Notes: generated from the sequence alone by a model not told the origin. A DNA stretch of 64,000 nucleotides from Actinomyces gaoshouyii (GCF_002072175.1 NZ_MVIV01000002.1:248001-312000), one strand, 5' to 3'. Shown: positions 7,407 through 16,475, counted from the stretch's first letter. Numbers and translations are program-made.

Positions 7407-8660
7407 CTACTGGGCGCGGACCGGTTCGTCGGCCTCAGGGGTGGCGGGACCCGGGCCGTCGCCATCGAGGTCGGCGCGGTCGACGTCGTCGAGATCCACC
7501 TGCTCGACGGGATCCGGCGGATTGTCCCCGGCGGACAGGAAGAGGCTCACCCAGGCGGCGCGCCGATCGGTGTCGATGAGGAGGGCCTTGACGAAGAGGG
7601 TGAGCGGGATGGCCAGGATCGCGCCGAGCGCGCCGATGACCTGGGACCAGAACAGCAGGGAGATGAAGGTGACGGTGGTGTTGAGACCCACGGCGTCGCC
7701 GGTGAACTTGGGCTGGATGATGGACTGGATGACGAAGTTGAGCAGTGAGTAGATGACGATCACCCACAGGGCAGTCCAGGGCCCGGAGTCCACCATGGCC
7801 AGGAGGGCCGGCGGCATGACGCCGATGACGAATCCGATGTTGGGGATGTAGTTCGTGACGAAGGCGACGACACCCCAGGTCACGGCCATGGGCACGTCGA
7901 GCCACCACAGGGCCATCGTGTCGAGGACGGCGACGATGAGGCCGAAGACGGTGGAGACCAGCCAGTAGGAGCGCACGGACTGCGCGAAGCCGGCCAGTGC
8001 CGAGGCGAGACTCGGCTTGAGCATGACGAGGGCGCGGGTGCGCCTCTCGATGCGCGACATATCGAACATGAGGAAGATGACGGCCAGGCCCATGACCGTG
8101 AGCATGGAGCCGATGCCGGAGATCTGCCCGAGGAGCGCCTGGGCGAAGCTGACGACCTTGGAGGTGTCGACGGCCTTGGAGAACTGGGCGATGAGGTCGG
8201 CCTGGGACATGCCCAGTCGGGTGAGGCGGTCCTGCAGTTGCGTCCAGATGTCGGCGAACCTGTCCGAATAGCCCGGGAGGGTGTCGATGAGCTGTATGAC
8301 GGCGATGCCGAGGAATGCGAACAGGCCCACGACGAAGGTGTAGATGATCATGATCGCGGCGAGCGCGGAGACGGGCCTCGGGATGCGGTGGCGGGTGGCC
8401 CAGGCGATCAGGGGCCGCACGGTGATGACCAGGGTGAGGGCGAGGAACACGGGACCGATGAGCCCGCGCGCGTAGTACATGCCGACGCAGCACACCGCGA
8501 GCGCGGCCACCGTGAAGGCGATCGTCTCCCCCTGGCTGCGCCCGGGCTCCCCGGAGGGCGCGGAGGGCGGCGGTACCGGGGAGGCGGGCCCCTCCTGATC
8601 GGCCGCTGTCACCGGCAGGGGCGGCGTCAACCGCTCTGTCTTAGGGATGGCAGTACTCAT
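7407..8660 (-). CDS. AI-2E family (PerM/TqsA-type) transporter
   Basis: 417 aa membrane protein. After a ~50-residue proline-rich cytoplasmic N-terminus come about eight hydrophobic helices, with the family's long soluble segment (PGYSDRFADIWTQLQDRLTR...) and conserved C-terminal part FVTNYIPNIGFVIGVMPPALLAM ... QPKFTGDAVGLNTTVTFISLLFW. The C-terminus is acidic. Family members include TqsA, proposed to export autoinducer-2, and unrelated ion transporters, so substrate cannot be read from sequence. Here the gene lies within 1 kb of luxS, which makes AI-2 export an attractive inference. A GGGAGG lies upstream of the ATG at 8660. Confidence 0.88.
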   Translation of the reverse strand: MSTAIPKTERLTPPLPVTAADQEGPASPVPPPSAPSGEPGRSQGETIAFTVAALAVCCVGMYYARGLIGPVFLALTLVITVRPLIAWATRHRIPRPVSALAAIMIIYTFVVGLFAFLGIAVIQLIDTLPGYSDRFADIWTQLQDRLTRLGMSQADLIAQFSKAVDTSKVVSFAQALLGQISGIGSMLTVMGLAVIFLMFDMSRIERRTRALVMLKPSLASALAGFAQSVRSYWLVSTVFGLIVAVLDTMALWWLDVPMAVTWGVVAFVTNYIPNIGFVIGVMPPALLAMVDSGPWTALWVIVIYSLLNFVIQSIIQPKFTGDAVGLNTTVTFISLLFWSQVIGALGAILAIPLTLFVKALLIDTDRRAAWVSLFLSAGDNPPDPVEQVDLDDVDRADLDGDGPGPATPEADEPVRAQ

Positions 8661-8693
8661 GGGCCGTATCCTCCCATGACTACCGCTCCTGGC

Positions 8694-9548
8694 TCATCCC
8701 GCGGTGCCGCCGATGGGAGCCAGGAGGCGCTCGAGCCACGGGTCGACGGCGGCATAGTAGCCGCGGCGCCGGCTGCGGCGGATGAGGTGCCCCGCGCCCT
8801 TGATGAGCATGGTGGTGATGAGCGGGTTGCCCAGGGCGCGGGCCTCCTCCAGGCCTCCGGCGCCGAGGCGGGCGGAGCCGGGCTGGTCACCGCTGAGCAG
8901 CAGCGTGGGAATCGTCAGGGCGGACATGGCCTCGCGCCAGGGGACCTCGGGGGCGACGACGCCGGTGCGGAGCAGCGCTGGATCCACGCGCTGACTGGCC
9001 CAGACCGAGGGCAGGGCCTCGGCCTCGGGCATGGTGGCCGAGGCGAGGGCCCGCAGGACGGCGCCGGCGGGATTGGCGAGCTCGGTGTCGAGGGAGCGCT
9101 CCCGAGCGGCGCCGCGGGCGAGCAGATCGGAGGGGCTTCGGGTCCCGTAGAGGGAGGGGTCCTCCAGGACGAGGCCGCTGAGGAGCTCGGGGTGGCGGGT
9201 GGCGGCGACCATGGCGGTGGCCCCGCCCATGGAGTGGCCGAGCACGATCGGGGCCGGCGCCGCGGTCAATCCCAGGGCGGCACGGCCCCGGGCCTGGGTG
9301 TCGAGGTCGGCGAGGAGGCCCAGGGCGTCGTCGACGAGCTGATCGCCGGCCCGTGCGAGCCGCGCGTCCTCCCAGCGGGGGGAGAGCCCGTGCCCGCGGG
9401 CGTCGGCGGCGACGACCCGGTAGCCGCGCCGGGCCCAGTGGTTGATCGCGTCGGCCTGGGAGATGGCCGAGGAGGTGATGCCGTGCAGGAGAACGAGGGT
9501 GGGAGCGTCGTCGCGGCCCACGGTGATCCGCGCCAGGGAGGAGTGCAT
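8694..9548 (-). CDS. alpha/beta hydrolase
   Basis: 284 aa. The alpha/beta-hydrolase fold is seen from the HG motif (LVLLHGITSSA), DARGHG and the nucleophile elbow GHSMGG (catalytic Ser), with a C-terminal His candidate in GAGHLIRR. No signal peptide. The substrate is unknown. It is clearly paralogous to the hydrolase at 10162-11058: both share HGIT.S, NHWA/EHWA, DARGHG.SPRW and the same elbow. The two flank luxS, which suggests a local duplication. GGGGGAGG lies upstream of the ATG at 9548, and the 5' end is only about 30 bases from luxS on the other strand, so the promoters must be compact or overlapping. Confidence 0.88.
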   Translation of the reverse strand: MHSSLARITVGRDDAPTLVLLHGITSSAISQADAINHWARRGYRVVAADARGHGLSPRWEDARLARAGDQLVDDALGLLADLDTQARGRAALGLTAAPAPIVLGHSMGGATAMVAATRHPELLSGLVLEDPSLYGTRSPSDLLARGAARERSLDTELANPAGAVLRALASATMPEAEALPSVWASQRVDPALLRTGVVAPEVPWREAMSALTIPTLLLSGDQPGSARLGAGGLEEARALGNPLITTMLIKGAGHLIRRSRRRGYYAAVDPWLERLLAPIGGTAG

Positions 9549-9567
9549 GGGCGCTATCCTCCCCCAT

Positions 9568-9579
9568 TAGGCTGTGCCC
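9568..9579 (+). promoter_or_regulatory. -10 element of a probably leaderless luxS transcript
   Basis: TAGGCT followed by six bases and then the luxS ATG at 9580. This spacing would put transcription initiation on or next to the start codon; no Shine-Dalgarno is visible. The same arrangement occurs at 10150, 11056, 19032 and 49104. Confidence 0.5.
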
Positions 9580-10098
9580 ATGACAGGGGATAGAGATACG
9601 AATAAGCAACAGGTCGTCACCAACGAGGGCGCACGGACCGGACGGATGAACGTGGAGTCCTTCAATCTGGACCATCGGAGGGTGCGGGCCCCCTACGTCC
9701 GTATCGCCGACCGCAAGGAGCTGCCGGGCGGAGACACCCTCATCAAGTACGACGTCCGCTTCTGCCAGCCCAATGCGGAGCACCTTGCGATGAAGGCGGT
9801 CCACTCCATCGAGCACCTGAGCGCCGAGCTCATGCGCAACCGCACCGACCGGCTCATCGACTTCTCCCCCATGGGGTGCCAGACGGGCTTCTACGCGCTC
9901 ATGCTGGGCGTTGAGACCGAGGAGTTCCTGGGGCTCCTGGAAGCGACGATGCGCGACATCCTCGCGGCCACCGAGGTGCCGGCGGCCAATGAGGTCCAGT
10001 GCGGCTGGGGCGCGAACCACTCGCTGGACCAGGCCCAGGACGCCGCGCGAGCCTTCCTGGCCGAGCGCGAGGAGTGGGAGACCGTCTTCCCCTCCTGA
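9580..10098 (+). CDS. luxS: S-ribosylhomocysteine lyase
   Basis: 172 aa. LuxS cleaves S-ribosylhomocysteine to homocysteine and DPD, the precursor of autoinducer-2. Metal-binding HxxEH is present as HSIEH, and the third ligand/catalytic Cys lies in [10 protein letters not shown]. The N-terminal [19 protein letters not shown] is typical; the ~24 residues before it are extra. Start at ATG 9580, with a possible GTG at 9574. It sits between two paralogous alpha/beta hydrolases and 970 bases before an MTA/SAH nucleosidase, the preceding enzyme of the pathway. A strong terminator follows immediately. Confidence 0.97.
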   Translation: MTGDRDTNKQQVVTNEGARTGRMNVESFNLDHRRVRAPYVRIADRKELPGGDTLIKYDVRFCQPNAEHLAMKAVHSIEHLSAELMRNRTDRLIDFSPMGCQTGFYALMLGVETEEFLGLLEATMRDILAATEVPAANEVQCGWGANHSLDQAQDAARAFLAEREEWETVFPS

Positions 10099-10108
10099 TC
10101 CCGCCCGC

Positions 10109-10146
10109 CCCGCCCGCCGGCGAGAGCGGTCTCGCCGGCGGGCGGG
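10109..10146 (+). terminator. luxS terminator
   Basis: A 16-bp stem (arm CCCGCCCGCCGGCGAG, 10109-10124) pairs with 10131-10146 around a six-base loop, 11 bases after the luxS stop, followed by ATTT. Confidence 0.8.
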
Positions 10147-10161
10147 ATTTACGATCAGGGC

Positions 10162-11058
10162 ATGACCGCTGATCCCGCTCCCGCACCCCTCGCCCGGCAC
10201 CTCGCCGGGCGGCTCGACGACGCCGAGGCGCCCGTTCTCGTCCTATCCCACGGGATCACGGACTCGGCCGCCTGCTGGATCGAGGCGATCGAGCACTGGG
10301 CGCCGCGCCACCGGATCGTCGCGCTCGACGCGCGCGGCCACGGGGACTCCCCCCGCTGGGACAACGCCGACCTGAAGAACCAGGAGACCGCCGGGCGCCG
10401 CCTGGCCGCCGACCTCTCCGACGCCCTGGAGGACCTGCGCTCCCACGGCCTGCGCACGTCGCCCGAGGAGCCCTCGGTCGGCCCCCTGCGCGCGCCACTG
10501 CTGCTCGTGGGGCACTCCATGGGCGGTGTGACCAGCCTCGATGTCGCCTATCACCGCCCGGACCTGGTGGACGGCGTCGTCGCGGAGGACCCCGCCTTCG
10601 TCACCCCGACATGGCGGGCCCTCCTGCGCGCGAACGCCTTCCGGCAGGTGGCCGGGATGAAAGGCATCGCGAAGGATCCCGAGGCCCGCTTCACCGCGGA
10701 GACCACCGAGAACCCCACGTGGTCGCACCGGGAGGTGCGCGCGAGCGTGGAGGCATCCTGCGGCGTCGACCTGCGGTTCATCGGCCTGGGTTGCGTGTCC
10801 CCGCCGACACCGTGGGAGGAGGTGGTCGACGGCCTGGCCGTCCCCGCGCTCATCATCACCGGCACCGACGGCGTGGTGCTGCGCGGCGACCACTACCTGA
10901 ACCTGCTCTCGCGCAGGAACCCCCTCATCTCCACCTCGGTGATCGTGGATGCCCCGCACTGCGTGCGCCGCACCTTCCCCGAGCGATTCCACGCGGTGTC
11001 AGACCCGTGGATGGAGATGATCATCGCGCGCGGGCGGCGGGCCGGGCGGGCCGCATAG
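10162..11058 (+). CDS. alpha/beta hydrolase (paralogue of the gene at 8694-9548)
   Basis: 298 aa. It has the oxyanion segment VLSHGITDSA, DARGHGDSPRW, the nucleophile elbow GHSMGG (Ser), DPAFVTPTWRALL and a C-terminal His in DAPHCVRR. No signal peptide is seen. Substrate unknown. A -10-like TACGAT lies six bases before the ATG with no Shine-Dalgarno, suggesting a leaderless transcript. It stops 9 bases before the nucleosidase gene, so readthrough into that gene is likely even though the latter has its own TAGGCT element. Confidence 0.87.
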   Translation: MTADPAPAPLARHLAGRLDDAEAPVLVLSHGITDSAACWIEAIEHWAPRHRIVALDARGHGDSPRWDNADLKNQETAGRRLAADLSDALEDLRSHGLRTSPEEPSVGPLRAPLLLVGHSMGGVTSLDVAYHRPDLVDGVVAEDPAFVTPTWRALLRANAFRQVAGMKGIAKDPEARFTAETTENPTWSHREVRASVEASCGVDLRFIGLGCVSPPTPWEEVVDGLAVPALIITGTDGVVLRGDHYLNLLSRRNPLISTSVIVDAPHCVRRTFPERFHAVSDPWMEMIIARGRRAGRAA

Positions 11059-11067
11059 GCTCTCGGC

Positions 11068-11892
11068 ATGACATCCTCTCAGCTCCCACGGCCCGTTCGG
11101 CCCGCGCGCCCGGGCCGCCGGGTTCATTCCGTCGTCCTGACCGCGATGGAGGAGGAGGCGCGCCCCTTCCTCGAACGCCTCCCCGCGCTCAACGGCGCCG
11201 CTCCCCCCACGCTGAACGGTGACGCATGGGCCGCGAGCCTCACGCTGCCCCCGGCCATCCCGGGAAGCGCCGATGGCGCGGACCCCGGGGCCTCCCGCGA
11301 ACTCATCCTCATCCGCACGGGGATCGGCCTGGTGGCGGCCGCCGCGGCGCTGGCGGAAGCGCTGACGCGGGTGGCGCCGCGCATGATCGTCTCGGCCGGA
11401 ACGGCCGGCGGCCTGGCCCGGGGCATCGAAGTGGGGGACGTATGCGCCTCGACCGCCTTGGCGTTCACGGACGCCGATGCGACGGCCTTCGGCTACGCCC
11501 GAGGCCAGATCCCCGGCCAGCCCCCCGCCTTCGGGTCGGCTGCCGGGCTGCGCGACGCCGTCGAGATCCACGGCCCCGCAGCGCTGGCCACCGCAACCCC
11601 GGCATCGTCGTCGGCGCGCATCCATGCCGGGCAGATGCTCTCCGGCAATTCCTTCGTGACGGCGGCGAACGTGGCGGACACGCGCGAGGCGTTCCCGGAG
11701 GCGGTGTGCACCGACATGGAGTCGACGGCGCTGGCGCAGGTGGCGGCCGCCGCGGGCATCCCCTTCGTCTCGGTGCGCGGGATCTCCGACCTGTGCGGGC
11801 CCGAGGCGGGCCAGGACTTCCACATCGGCGCCGACGAGGCCGCGGCCCGCAGCGCCGCCGTCGTCATCGCCGCCCTGGCCGCGCTCGGCTGA
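11068..11892 (+). CDS. mtnN: 5'-methylthioadenosine/S-adenosylhomocysteine nucleosidase family protein
   Basis: 274 aa. Hydrolyses SAH/MTA to adenine and the thioribose sugar, providing the LuxS substrate. It shows the N-terminal AMEEEARPFL (acidic catalytic region), RTGIGLVAAAAAL, SAGTAGG, SGNSFVT, TDMESTALAQVA (ribose-binding Met-Glu) and VRGISDLCG with the catalytic Asp. It is somewhat longer than E. coli Pfs (~230 aa) because of insertions around residues 35-65 and 135-175. The leaderless-type TAGGCT is six bases before the ATG and overlaps the end of the preceding hydrolase gene. Together with luxS it forms the complete SAH-to-AI-2 route. Confidence 0.85.
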   Translation: MTSSQLPRPVRPARPGRRVHSVVLTAMEEEARPFLERLPALNGAAPPTLNGDAWAASLTLPPAIPGSADGADPGASRELILIRTGIGLVAAAAALAEALTRVAPRMIVSAGTAGGLARGIEVGDVCASTALAFTDADATAFGYARGQIPGQPPAFGSAAGLRDAVEIHGPAALATATPASSSARIHAGQMLSGNSFVTAANVADTREAFPEAVCTDMESTALAQVAAAAGIPFVSVRGISDLCGPEAGQDFHIGADEAAARSAAVVIAALAALG

Positions 11893-12088
11893 GGCCGCGC
11901 CGACTCATACCGCCCCATGTCGGCGCCCCGAGCCCGCCAGGCTCCCGGCATGACCGCAGCGCGCGACCGCCTCATCGTCGAGGGAATCAGGTCGATCCGA
12001 CGGATCGGACCCGGGCACAGGCCGCGATCCTCATCGGAACGAAGGCCCCGGGCTGCGCGATGGGGCCCACTGGGTGCAGGCTTGACCC

Positions 12089-12901
12089 ATGAGCACTACT
12101 CCCCCCATCGCCCTGACCATCGCCGGCTCCGAGGCCTCCGGCGGCGCTGGCGCGCAGACCGACCTCAAGACCTTCCAGCAGCTCGGCGTCTTCGGCTGCG
12201 CAGCGCTGACCTGCATCGTGTCCATGAACCCGAAGGCGAACTGGGACCACCGCTTCGTGCCGGTGGACCCGCAGGTGATCGCGGATCAGATCGAGGCCTG
12301 CGCCACCGTCCACTCCGGGATCGACGCCGTGAAGGTCGGGATGCTGGGCACGCAGCCCACGATCGACGCCGTCGACGCAGCCCTGGAGCGCTACGGCTTC
12401 CCGATCGTGGTGCTCGACCCGGTCCTCATCTGCAAGGGCCAGGAGTTCTCCGCGACGATGGCGGTGGACAACGCGCTGCGCGAGAGGATCCTGCCGCGCG
12501 CCACGATGGTCACCCCGAACCTCTTCGAGTCGGCGACGCTGGCCGGCGTCGAGGAAATCACCTCTCTGGAAGCGCTCAAGGACGCGGCGAAGCGGATCTT
12601 CGACCTCGGCGTGCCCAACGTGCTGGCGAAAGCGGGCCCGAGCCTGGGCACCGGCACGGCGCTGGACGTCTTCTACGACGGCTCCGCCCTGGAGGTCCTG
12701 GAGGTCCCCGCGGTGGGCACGGAGCGGATGCACGGCGCGGGCTGCACACTGGCCGCTGCGGTGACGGCGGAACTCGCCAAGGGGGCCACGCCCCTGGAGG
12801 CGGCGGTGACGGCGAAGAACGTGGTCTCGGCGTCGGTCAATCCCGGCATGCGCGGGAACATCCCCTTCACCTACGTCTGGCAGGGCAGCTACCAGCACTG
12901 A
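12089..12901 (+). CDS. pdxK: pyridoxal/pyridoxine kinase of the ThiD (HMP kinase) type
   Basis: 270 aa ribokinase-fold kinase. It opens with ALTIAGSEASGGAGAQTDLKTF, the substrate-binding start of ThiD/PdxK-like enzymes, and has VLDPVLICKG, TPNLFESATL and the ATP/anion-hole motif MHGAGCTLAAA. The acceptor may be pyridoxal (PLP salvage) or hydroxymethylpyrimidine (thiamine); the absence of thi neighbours and the KGQEF segment lead me to favour pyridoxal, with low certainty. CAGGCT lies six bases before the ATG. It stands alone, 196 bases after mtnN. Confidence 0.75.
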   Translation: MSTTPPIALTIAGSEASGGAGAQTDLKTFQQLGVFGCAALTCIVSMNPKANWDHRFVPVDPQVIADQIEACATVHSGIDAVKVGMLGTQPTIDAVDAALERYGFPIVVLDPVLICKGQEFSATMAVDNALRERILPRATMVTPNLFESATLAGVEEITSLEALKDAAKRIFDLGVPNVLAKAGPSLGTGTALDVFYDGSALEVLEVPAVGTERMHGAGCTLAAAVTAELAKGATPLEAAVTAKNVVSASVNPGMRGNIPFTYVWQGSYQH

Positions 12902-12956
12902 GAGCCCGGCCGCCCGGGACATCCGATACCCCTCGCTCAAAACAGCCCTCCCATCA

Positions 12957-13087
12957 TGGCGAGGTTTGAGGATTGCTCGTCGCCTCACCACTCTCCAGGC
13001 AGGAACTCAATCAACGAGCAAGCCGCTGACCTGCAATAATATCGGACCTGCCATCGCGTCAGAAAAAGGAATCCTCAAACCCCGCCA
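12957..13087 (-). repeat. 131-bp inverted-repeat element, copy 1 (reverse orientation)
   Basis: Bounded by TGGCGAGGTTTGAGGATTGC (12957) and the complement of TGGCGGGGTTTGAGGATTCC (ending 13087). The ends match copies 2-4 but in inverted order, while most of the interior is unrelated to theirs. It lies in the 224-base gap between pdxK and the second CAP gene. No target-site duplication is evident; flanking bases are CATCA and TTTTC. Confidence 0.85.
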
Positions 13088-13125
13088 TTTTCTCCACTCC
13101 CGAGCTCAGGTCTATCGCTCGTGGA

Positions 13126-14112
13126 TCAGTCGCGCAGACCGCGGCGCAGGATGAGGACGACGCCGCCCACGCCCAGCGTGATGATCGCGAAGAGCACGAG
13201 GGTCGCGTTGGCGCCCGTCATACCGAGCATCCCCAGCAGCCTCTCCTGCGTGGACCGTGGCGTGCTGGCGGGCTCCGCCGGGGCGGCCACGACCTCGGAG
13301 GCCGTGCTCGGGGCGCCGATCGAGTCAGTCGTGCCGCCGGATGGAACGGCCACGGGAGCGGCGGTGGCCGTCGCGCTCGCCGAGGCGCTCGGCGTCGCGG
13401 CGGGAGCGGCGGTCGCCGTGGCATCAGGGGTCTCGGCGGCGTCCGGCGTCGGGCTCGCCCCGGGCGCGGGCTGGGCGGCCTCCGTCGAGGTTCCACCACT
13501 GGGCGCTCCAGAGTTGTTCGGCGCCGTCGATGGCGAGATGGACGAGCCCCCACCGGAGACTTCGAAGCCCGCCTGGATGTCGTCGGGGTAGGCGGCGAAG
13601 TTCTGGGTGGCGTAGATCGAGCCGTTGGAGGACCGGGCGATGCCGATCCCGATCGCCGTGGCGTTGCGATCCACCATGTTCTGGTAGTGGCCCGAGGAGT
13701 TCGCCCACTGCTGGAACAGGGCGTTGCCGAGCTCCGCGCCGGACAGGCCGTTGCCGTTCATCGCGATGTTCTCGGCCACCCACGTCCATCCCGAGGGGAA
13801 GGCGTTGCGCAGGTCGGGCCGGTGGTACAGGTTGTTCTCGGCGGCCATCTGGCCGGACCAGTCCTGGGCGACATCGTCAAGCGCGACGAGCCGGGTCAGC
13901 GGCTTGAGGCCGATGCTTTGGCGCAGCTCATTGACGCGGGCGAGGATCTGCTGGGCGGCGGCACTATCGACGGAGGTCGCAGCGGGCAGGAGGACCCCCG
14001 CGGCTCCGGGGCTGACCGGCGACACCGGGGCCTGCACCGCGACGGCCTGGGGGGTGGTCCCCACGAGCGACGCGGTGACTGCGGCGGCGGCGAAGAGATG
14101 GGCGATCTTCAC
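13126..14112 (-). CDS. CAP-domain surface protein with C-terminal membrane/sorting segment
   Basis: 328 aa. A signal peptide (MKIAHLFAAAAVTASLVG, cleavage near TPQAVA) precedes a CAP domain at about residues 52-185 (ILARVNELRQSIGLKPL, WVAENIAMNG, QQWANSSGHYQNMV, YATQNFAAYP). A long Pro/Ala/Thr/Ser-rich stalk follows, then LLGMLGMTGANA, a hydrophobic span (TLVLFAIITLGVGGVVLIL) and RRGLRD. The tail has the layout of a sortase substrate, with LGMTG in place of LPxTG; it may be wall-anchored or just membrane-anchored. The CAP domain is like that of the gene at 353-1621, but here the anchoring is different. Confidence 0.85.
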   Translation of the reverse strand: MKIAHLFAAAAVTASLVGTTPQAVAVQAPVSPVSPGAAGVLLPAATSVDSAAAQQILARVNELRQSIGLKPLTRLVALDDVAQDWSGQMAAENNLYHRPDLRNAFPSGWTWVAENIAMNGNGLSGAELGNALFQQWANSSGHYQNMVDRNATAIGIGIARSSNGSIYATQNFAAYPDDIQAGFEVSGGGSSISPSTAPNNSGAPSGGTSTEAAQPAPGASPTPDAAETPDATATAAPAATPSASASATATAAPVAVPSGGTTDSIGAPSTASEVVAAPAEPASTPRSTQERLLGMLGMTGANATLVLFAIITLGVGGVVLILRRGLRD

Positions 14113-14295
14113 AGGGCTGAATCTCCATGGGTAGTCAGTTCTGTCGATGACTCACCGGGACGCTAGGAACTCGTGAGCATCAGGCGCGGATGGGGTCCGC
14201 GCCTTCATGATACTCATCCCGTGATCTCCATGTTACCTGACGGGCTCAGGAACTTCTTCGCTACGCGCCTCGTCGCGACAGGTTTGGGAGGTGAC

Positions 14296-15900
14296 TCACA
14301 GGGCCGCGAGTATCTGAACCATCACGATCTTGACCACGATCGCCAGGGCGAAGAGGGTCGCGTACCCGGCCTCGATCCGCACGTCGTCGCTGCGAGACAG
14401 GGCGTAGGAGAGGATCGCCGGCTGCCCCACGAGGCCCGCCAATCCACCGGCGGCTCGCACGGCGGAGAGCCCGGCGAATCTCGCCCCCGTGAGAAGTACC
14501 ACGGCGCTGACGACGACGACGATCGCCGCGAGCCCGCCCACCGCCATGCCCGTGGAGGAGAAGGCGGCGGCCGCGAACTGCGGGCCGGACGCCAGGCCGA
14601 TCGCGGCCAGGAAGAACAGGAGCCCGAGCTGGCGGATCGTGGCGTTCGCGGCATGGGGCAGCCCCCACAGGAAGGGGCCGGTGCGCCCGAGGCGCCCGAG
14701 GATCATCCCGGCGAGCAGCGGCCCCGCGGCGACCCCCAGCTTGAGGGTGATGCCACCGGGCAGCGGGATGGCGATGAGGCCGAGCAGCACGCCCAGGGCC
14801 ATGCCGATACCGACGCTGAAGGCGTCGATCTGCGAGATCTTGCGCTCGGAGTCGCCGAACCAGTCGGCGGCCTCCTCCAGCCTCTCGCTGGGCACGACGG
14901 CGAGGACCCTGTCCCCGAGCTCGAGCACGAGATCGTCGCGGGCGAGCAGGTCGAGGTCCCCGCGCCGCACGCGGGTGATGACGCCCGCGAAGCGCCCGGG
15001 CATGTCCAGCTCGGCGATCGTGCGCCCCGCGACGCGGGTGGAGGAAACGGTGAGCCGGCGGTGGTCCACGGCCCGGCGGTCCTTGGCCAGGCAGGAGCGC
15101 AGTTCCGTGCCCAGCTCGTGCATGGCCTCCTCGACTGCGGCGGGCGCCCCGACGACGACGACCTTGTCCCCCGGCGCCAGCTCCTCGCCGGGGTCGACGA
15201 CGCGCGTGACGCCGTCGCGCTCCAGGTAGGAGATGCGGATGTGGGCGCGGGTGAAGGCCTCCATCTGGTCCAGCCGCACGCGGGTGAGCACGTAGACGCT
15301 GGTGGCGGTGATGCCGTCGGCGCTGGCGGGACGGGGATCCTTGCGGCCGGGCCAGCGCTGGCCGATGACGATGGCGACGACGATGATCGCCACAGCCACG
15401 CCCACGGGGTAGGCGATGGCGTAGCCGATGGAGGGCTCCTGATTCCCGGCGGCCTCGATCGCGGCATCGAGCACCGGGGAGGTCAGAGCGCCCGCGTAGG
15501 CACCGGCGTCCATCGCGGGCGTCACCCCGGTCAGGCGCGAGAAGCCCGCCCCCGCCGCGCCGGCGGCGACGAGCGCGACGACGCACAGCGCCATGAGGGG
15601 CATCTGCCGCCCGAGGTTGCGGAAGAAGGTATTCCCCGCGCCGAGCCCCACCGTGTAGCAGAACAGCCCGAGCCCGAGGGCCCGCAGCATCCCGAGGTCG
15701 GCGCCGAGCCTGGGATCCAGCGCGCCGACGGCGAGCCCCGCGAATAGCGCCCCGGCCGCGCCGAAGCGGATCGGCCCGAAGGGGATCTGGCCGACGGCGG
15801 TCCCGAGCCCGATGACGAGGAAGACCGTGAGCAGGGGGGTGGCGGCGAGGACGTCGATGACGCCCTCAGGGATGAGCCCCGCCGCGACCGGATAGGTCAT
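14296..15900 (-). CDS. AspT/YidE-family transporter with two RCK_C (TrkA-C) domains
   Basis: 534 aa. Two blocks of about five hydrophobic helices (residues ~1-170 and ~370-534) flank a soluble middle with two TrkA-C-like domains (GEELAPGDKVVVVGAPAAVEEAM; DLVLELGDRVLAVVPSERLEEAADWFG). This is the aspartate:alanine exchanger layout. AspT proteins exchange dicarboxylic or amino acids; the substrate here is unknown. The start at ATG 15900 (MTYPVAAGL) has GGAG nine bases upstream; longer frames reach 16176 but have low-complexity N-termini and invade the copZ promoter region. It is divergent from the copper operon. Confidence 0.85.
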   Translation of the reverse strand: MTYPVAAGLIPEGVIDVLAATPLLTVFLVIGLGTAVGQIPFGPIRFGAAGALFAGLAVGALDPRLGADLGMLRALGLGLFCYTVGLGAGNTFFRNLGRQMPLMALCVVALVAAGAAGAGFSRLTGVTPAMDAGAYAGALTSPVLDAAIEAAGNQEPSIGYAIAYPVGVAVAIIVVAIVIGQRWPGRKDPRPASADGITATSVYVLTRVRLDQMEAFTRAHIRISYLERDGVTRVVDPGEELAPGDKVVVVGAPAAVEEAMHELGTELRSCLAKDRRAVDHRRLTVSSTRVAGRTIAELDMPGRFAGVITRVRRGDLDLLARDDLVLELGDRVLAVVPSERLEEAADWFGDSERKISQIDAFSVGIGMALGVLLGLIAIPLPGGITLKLGVAAGPLLAGMILGRLGRTGPFLWGLPHAANATIRQLGLLFFLAAIGLASGPQFAAAAFSSTGMAVGGLAAIVVVVSAVVLLTGARFAGLSAVRAAGGLAGLVGQPAILSYALSRSDDVRIEAGYATLFALAIVVKIVMVQILAAL

Positions 15901-16205
15901 GTGAATAGCTCCAGGCACATCGGACAGGGTAGGCCACATCAGCGTGCGCCCCCTCCTCGGGGCGCGGCGGGCGGGGGCGGTGGATGCGGTCACGGGCCGA
16001 GCCCTCGCCCCATCGGACGCCGGGCGCCCTCCGGCGCTCCCGCCAGACCCGGTGCCAGCCCCTCGGACCGCATCCACTGCCCCCGCATAGTCCCGGTTTC
16101 GCCGGGAGACAAGGCGGCTTGGTGCGCCGCCGCGGCCGGGAGTACGTTCGCAGTGCCTCATATCCGAGGCGGACACGCAGCAGCACCGCAGCGAGGAGCA
16201 TTCCC
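15901..16205. promoter_or_regulatory. divergent control region between the AspT-type gene and copZA
   Basis: About 305 bases, no gene supported. It must hold the promoters of both divergent transcripts. I see no convincing CsoR/CopY operator or hairpin beyond general GC-rich structure. No copper regulator gene lies next to the operon. Confidence 0.4.
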
Positions 16206-16475
16206 ATGGCCGACTTCACCGACGACGGCATCGACCGCACCACCACTCTCAAGGTGTCCGGCCTGACGTGCGGGCACTGCGTCGCCCACGTCACCGAAGA
16301 GCTCGAGGCGCTCAAGGGCGTCAAGAACGTCTCCGTCGTCCTCAACAAGGGCGGGCAGTCCGTCGTCACGGTCGTCTCGGACGTCGTTCTCGAGGATGCC
16401 GCCCTGGCCGAGGCGATCGACGAGGCCGGTGACTACTCGCTGGACACCGTCGAGCGCGACGTCCGCATCTCTTGA
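16206..16475 (+). CDS. copZ: copper chaperone / heavy-metal-associated domain protein
   Basis: 89 aa. A single HMA ferredoxin-like domain with Cu-binding GLTCGHC (CxxC) near residue 19 and the expected beta-alpha-beta pattern. It should bind Cu(I) in the cytoplasm and pass it to the adjacent ATPase. The start at 16206 is preceded by GAGGAG with eight-base spacing. Its last codons overlap copA (TTGA), so the two are translated together. Confidence 0.9.
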   Translation: MADFTDDGIDRTTTLKVSGLTCGHCVAHVTEELEALKGVKNVSVVLNKGGQSVVTVVSDVVLEDAALAEAIDEAGDYSLDTVERDVRIS

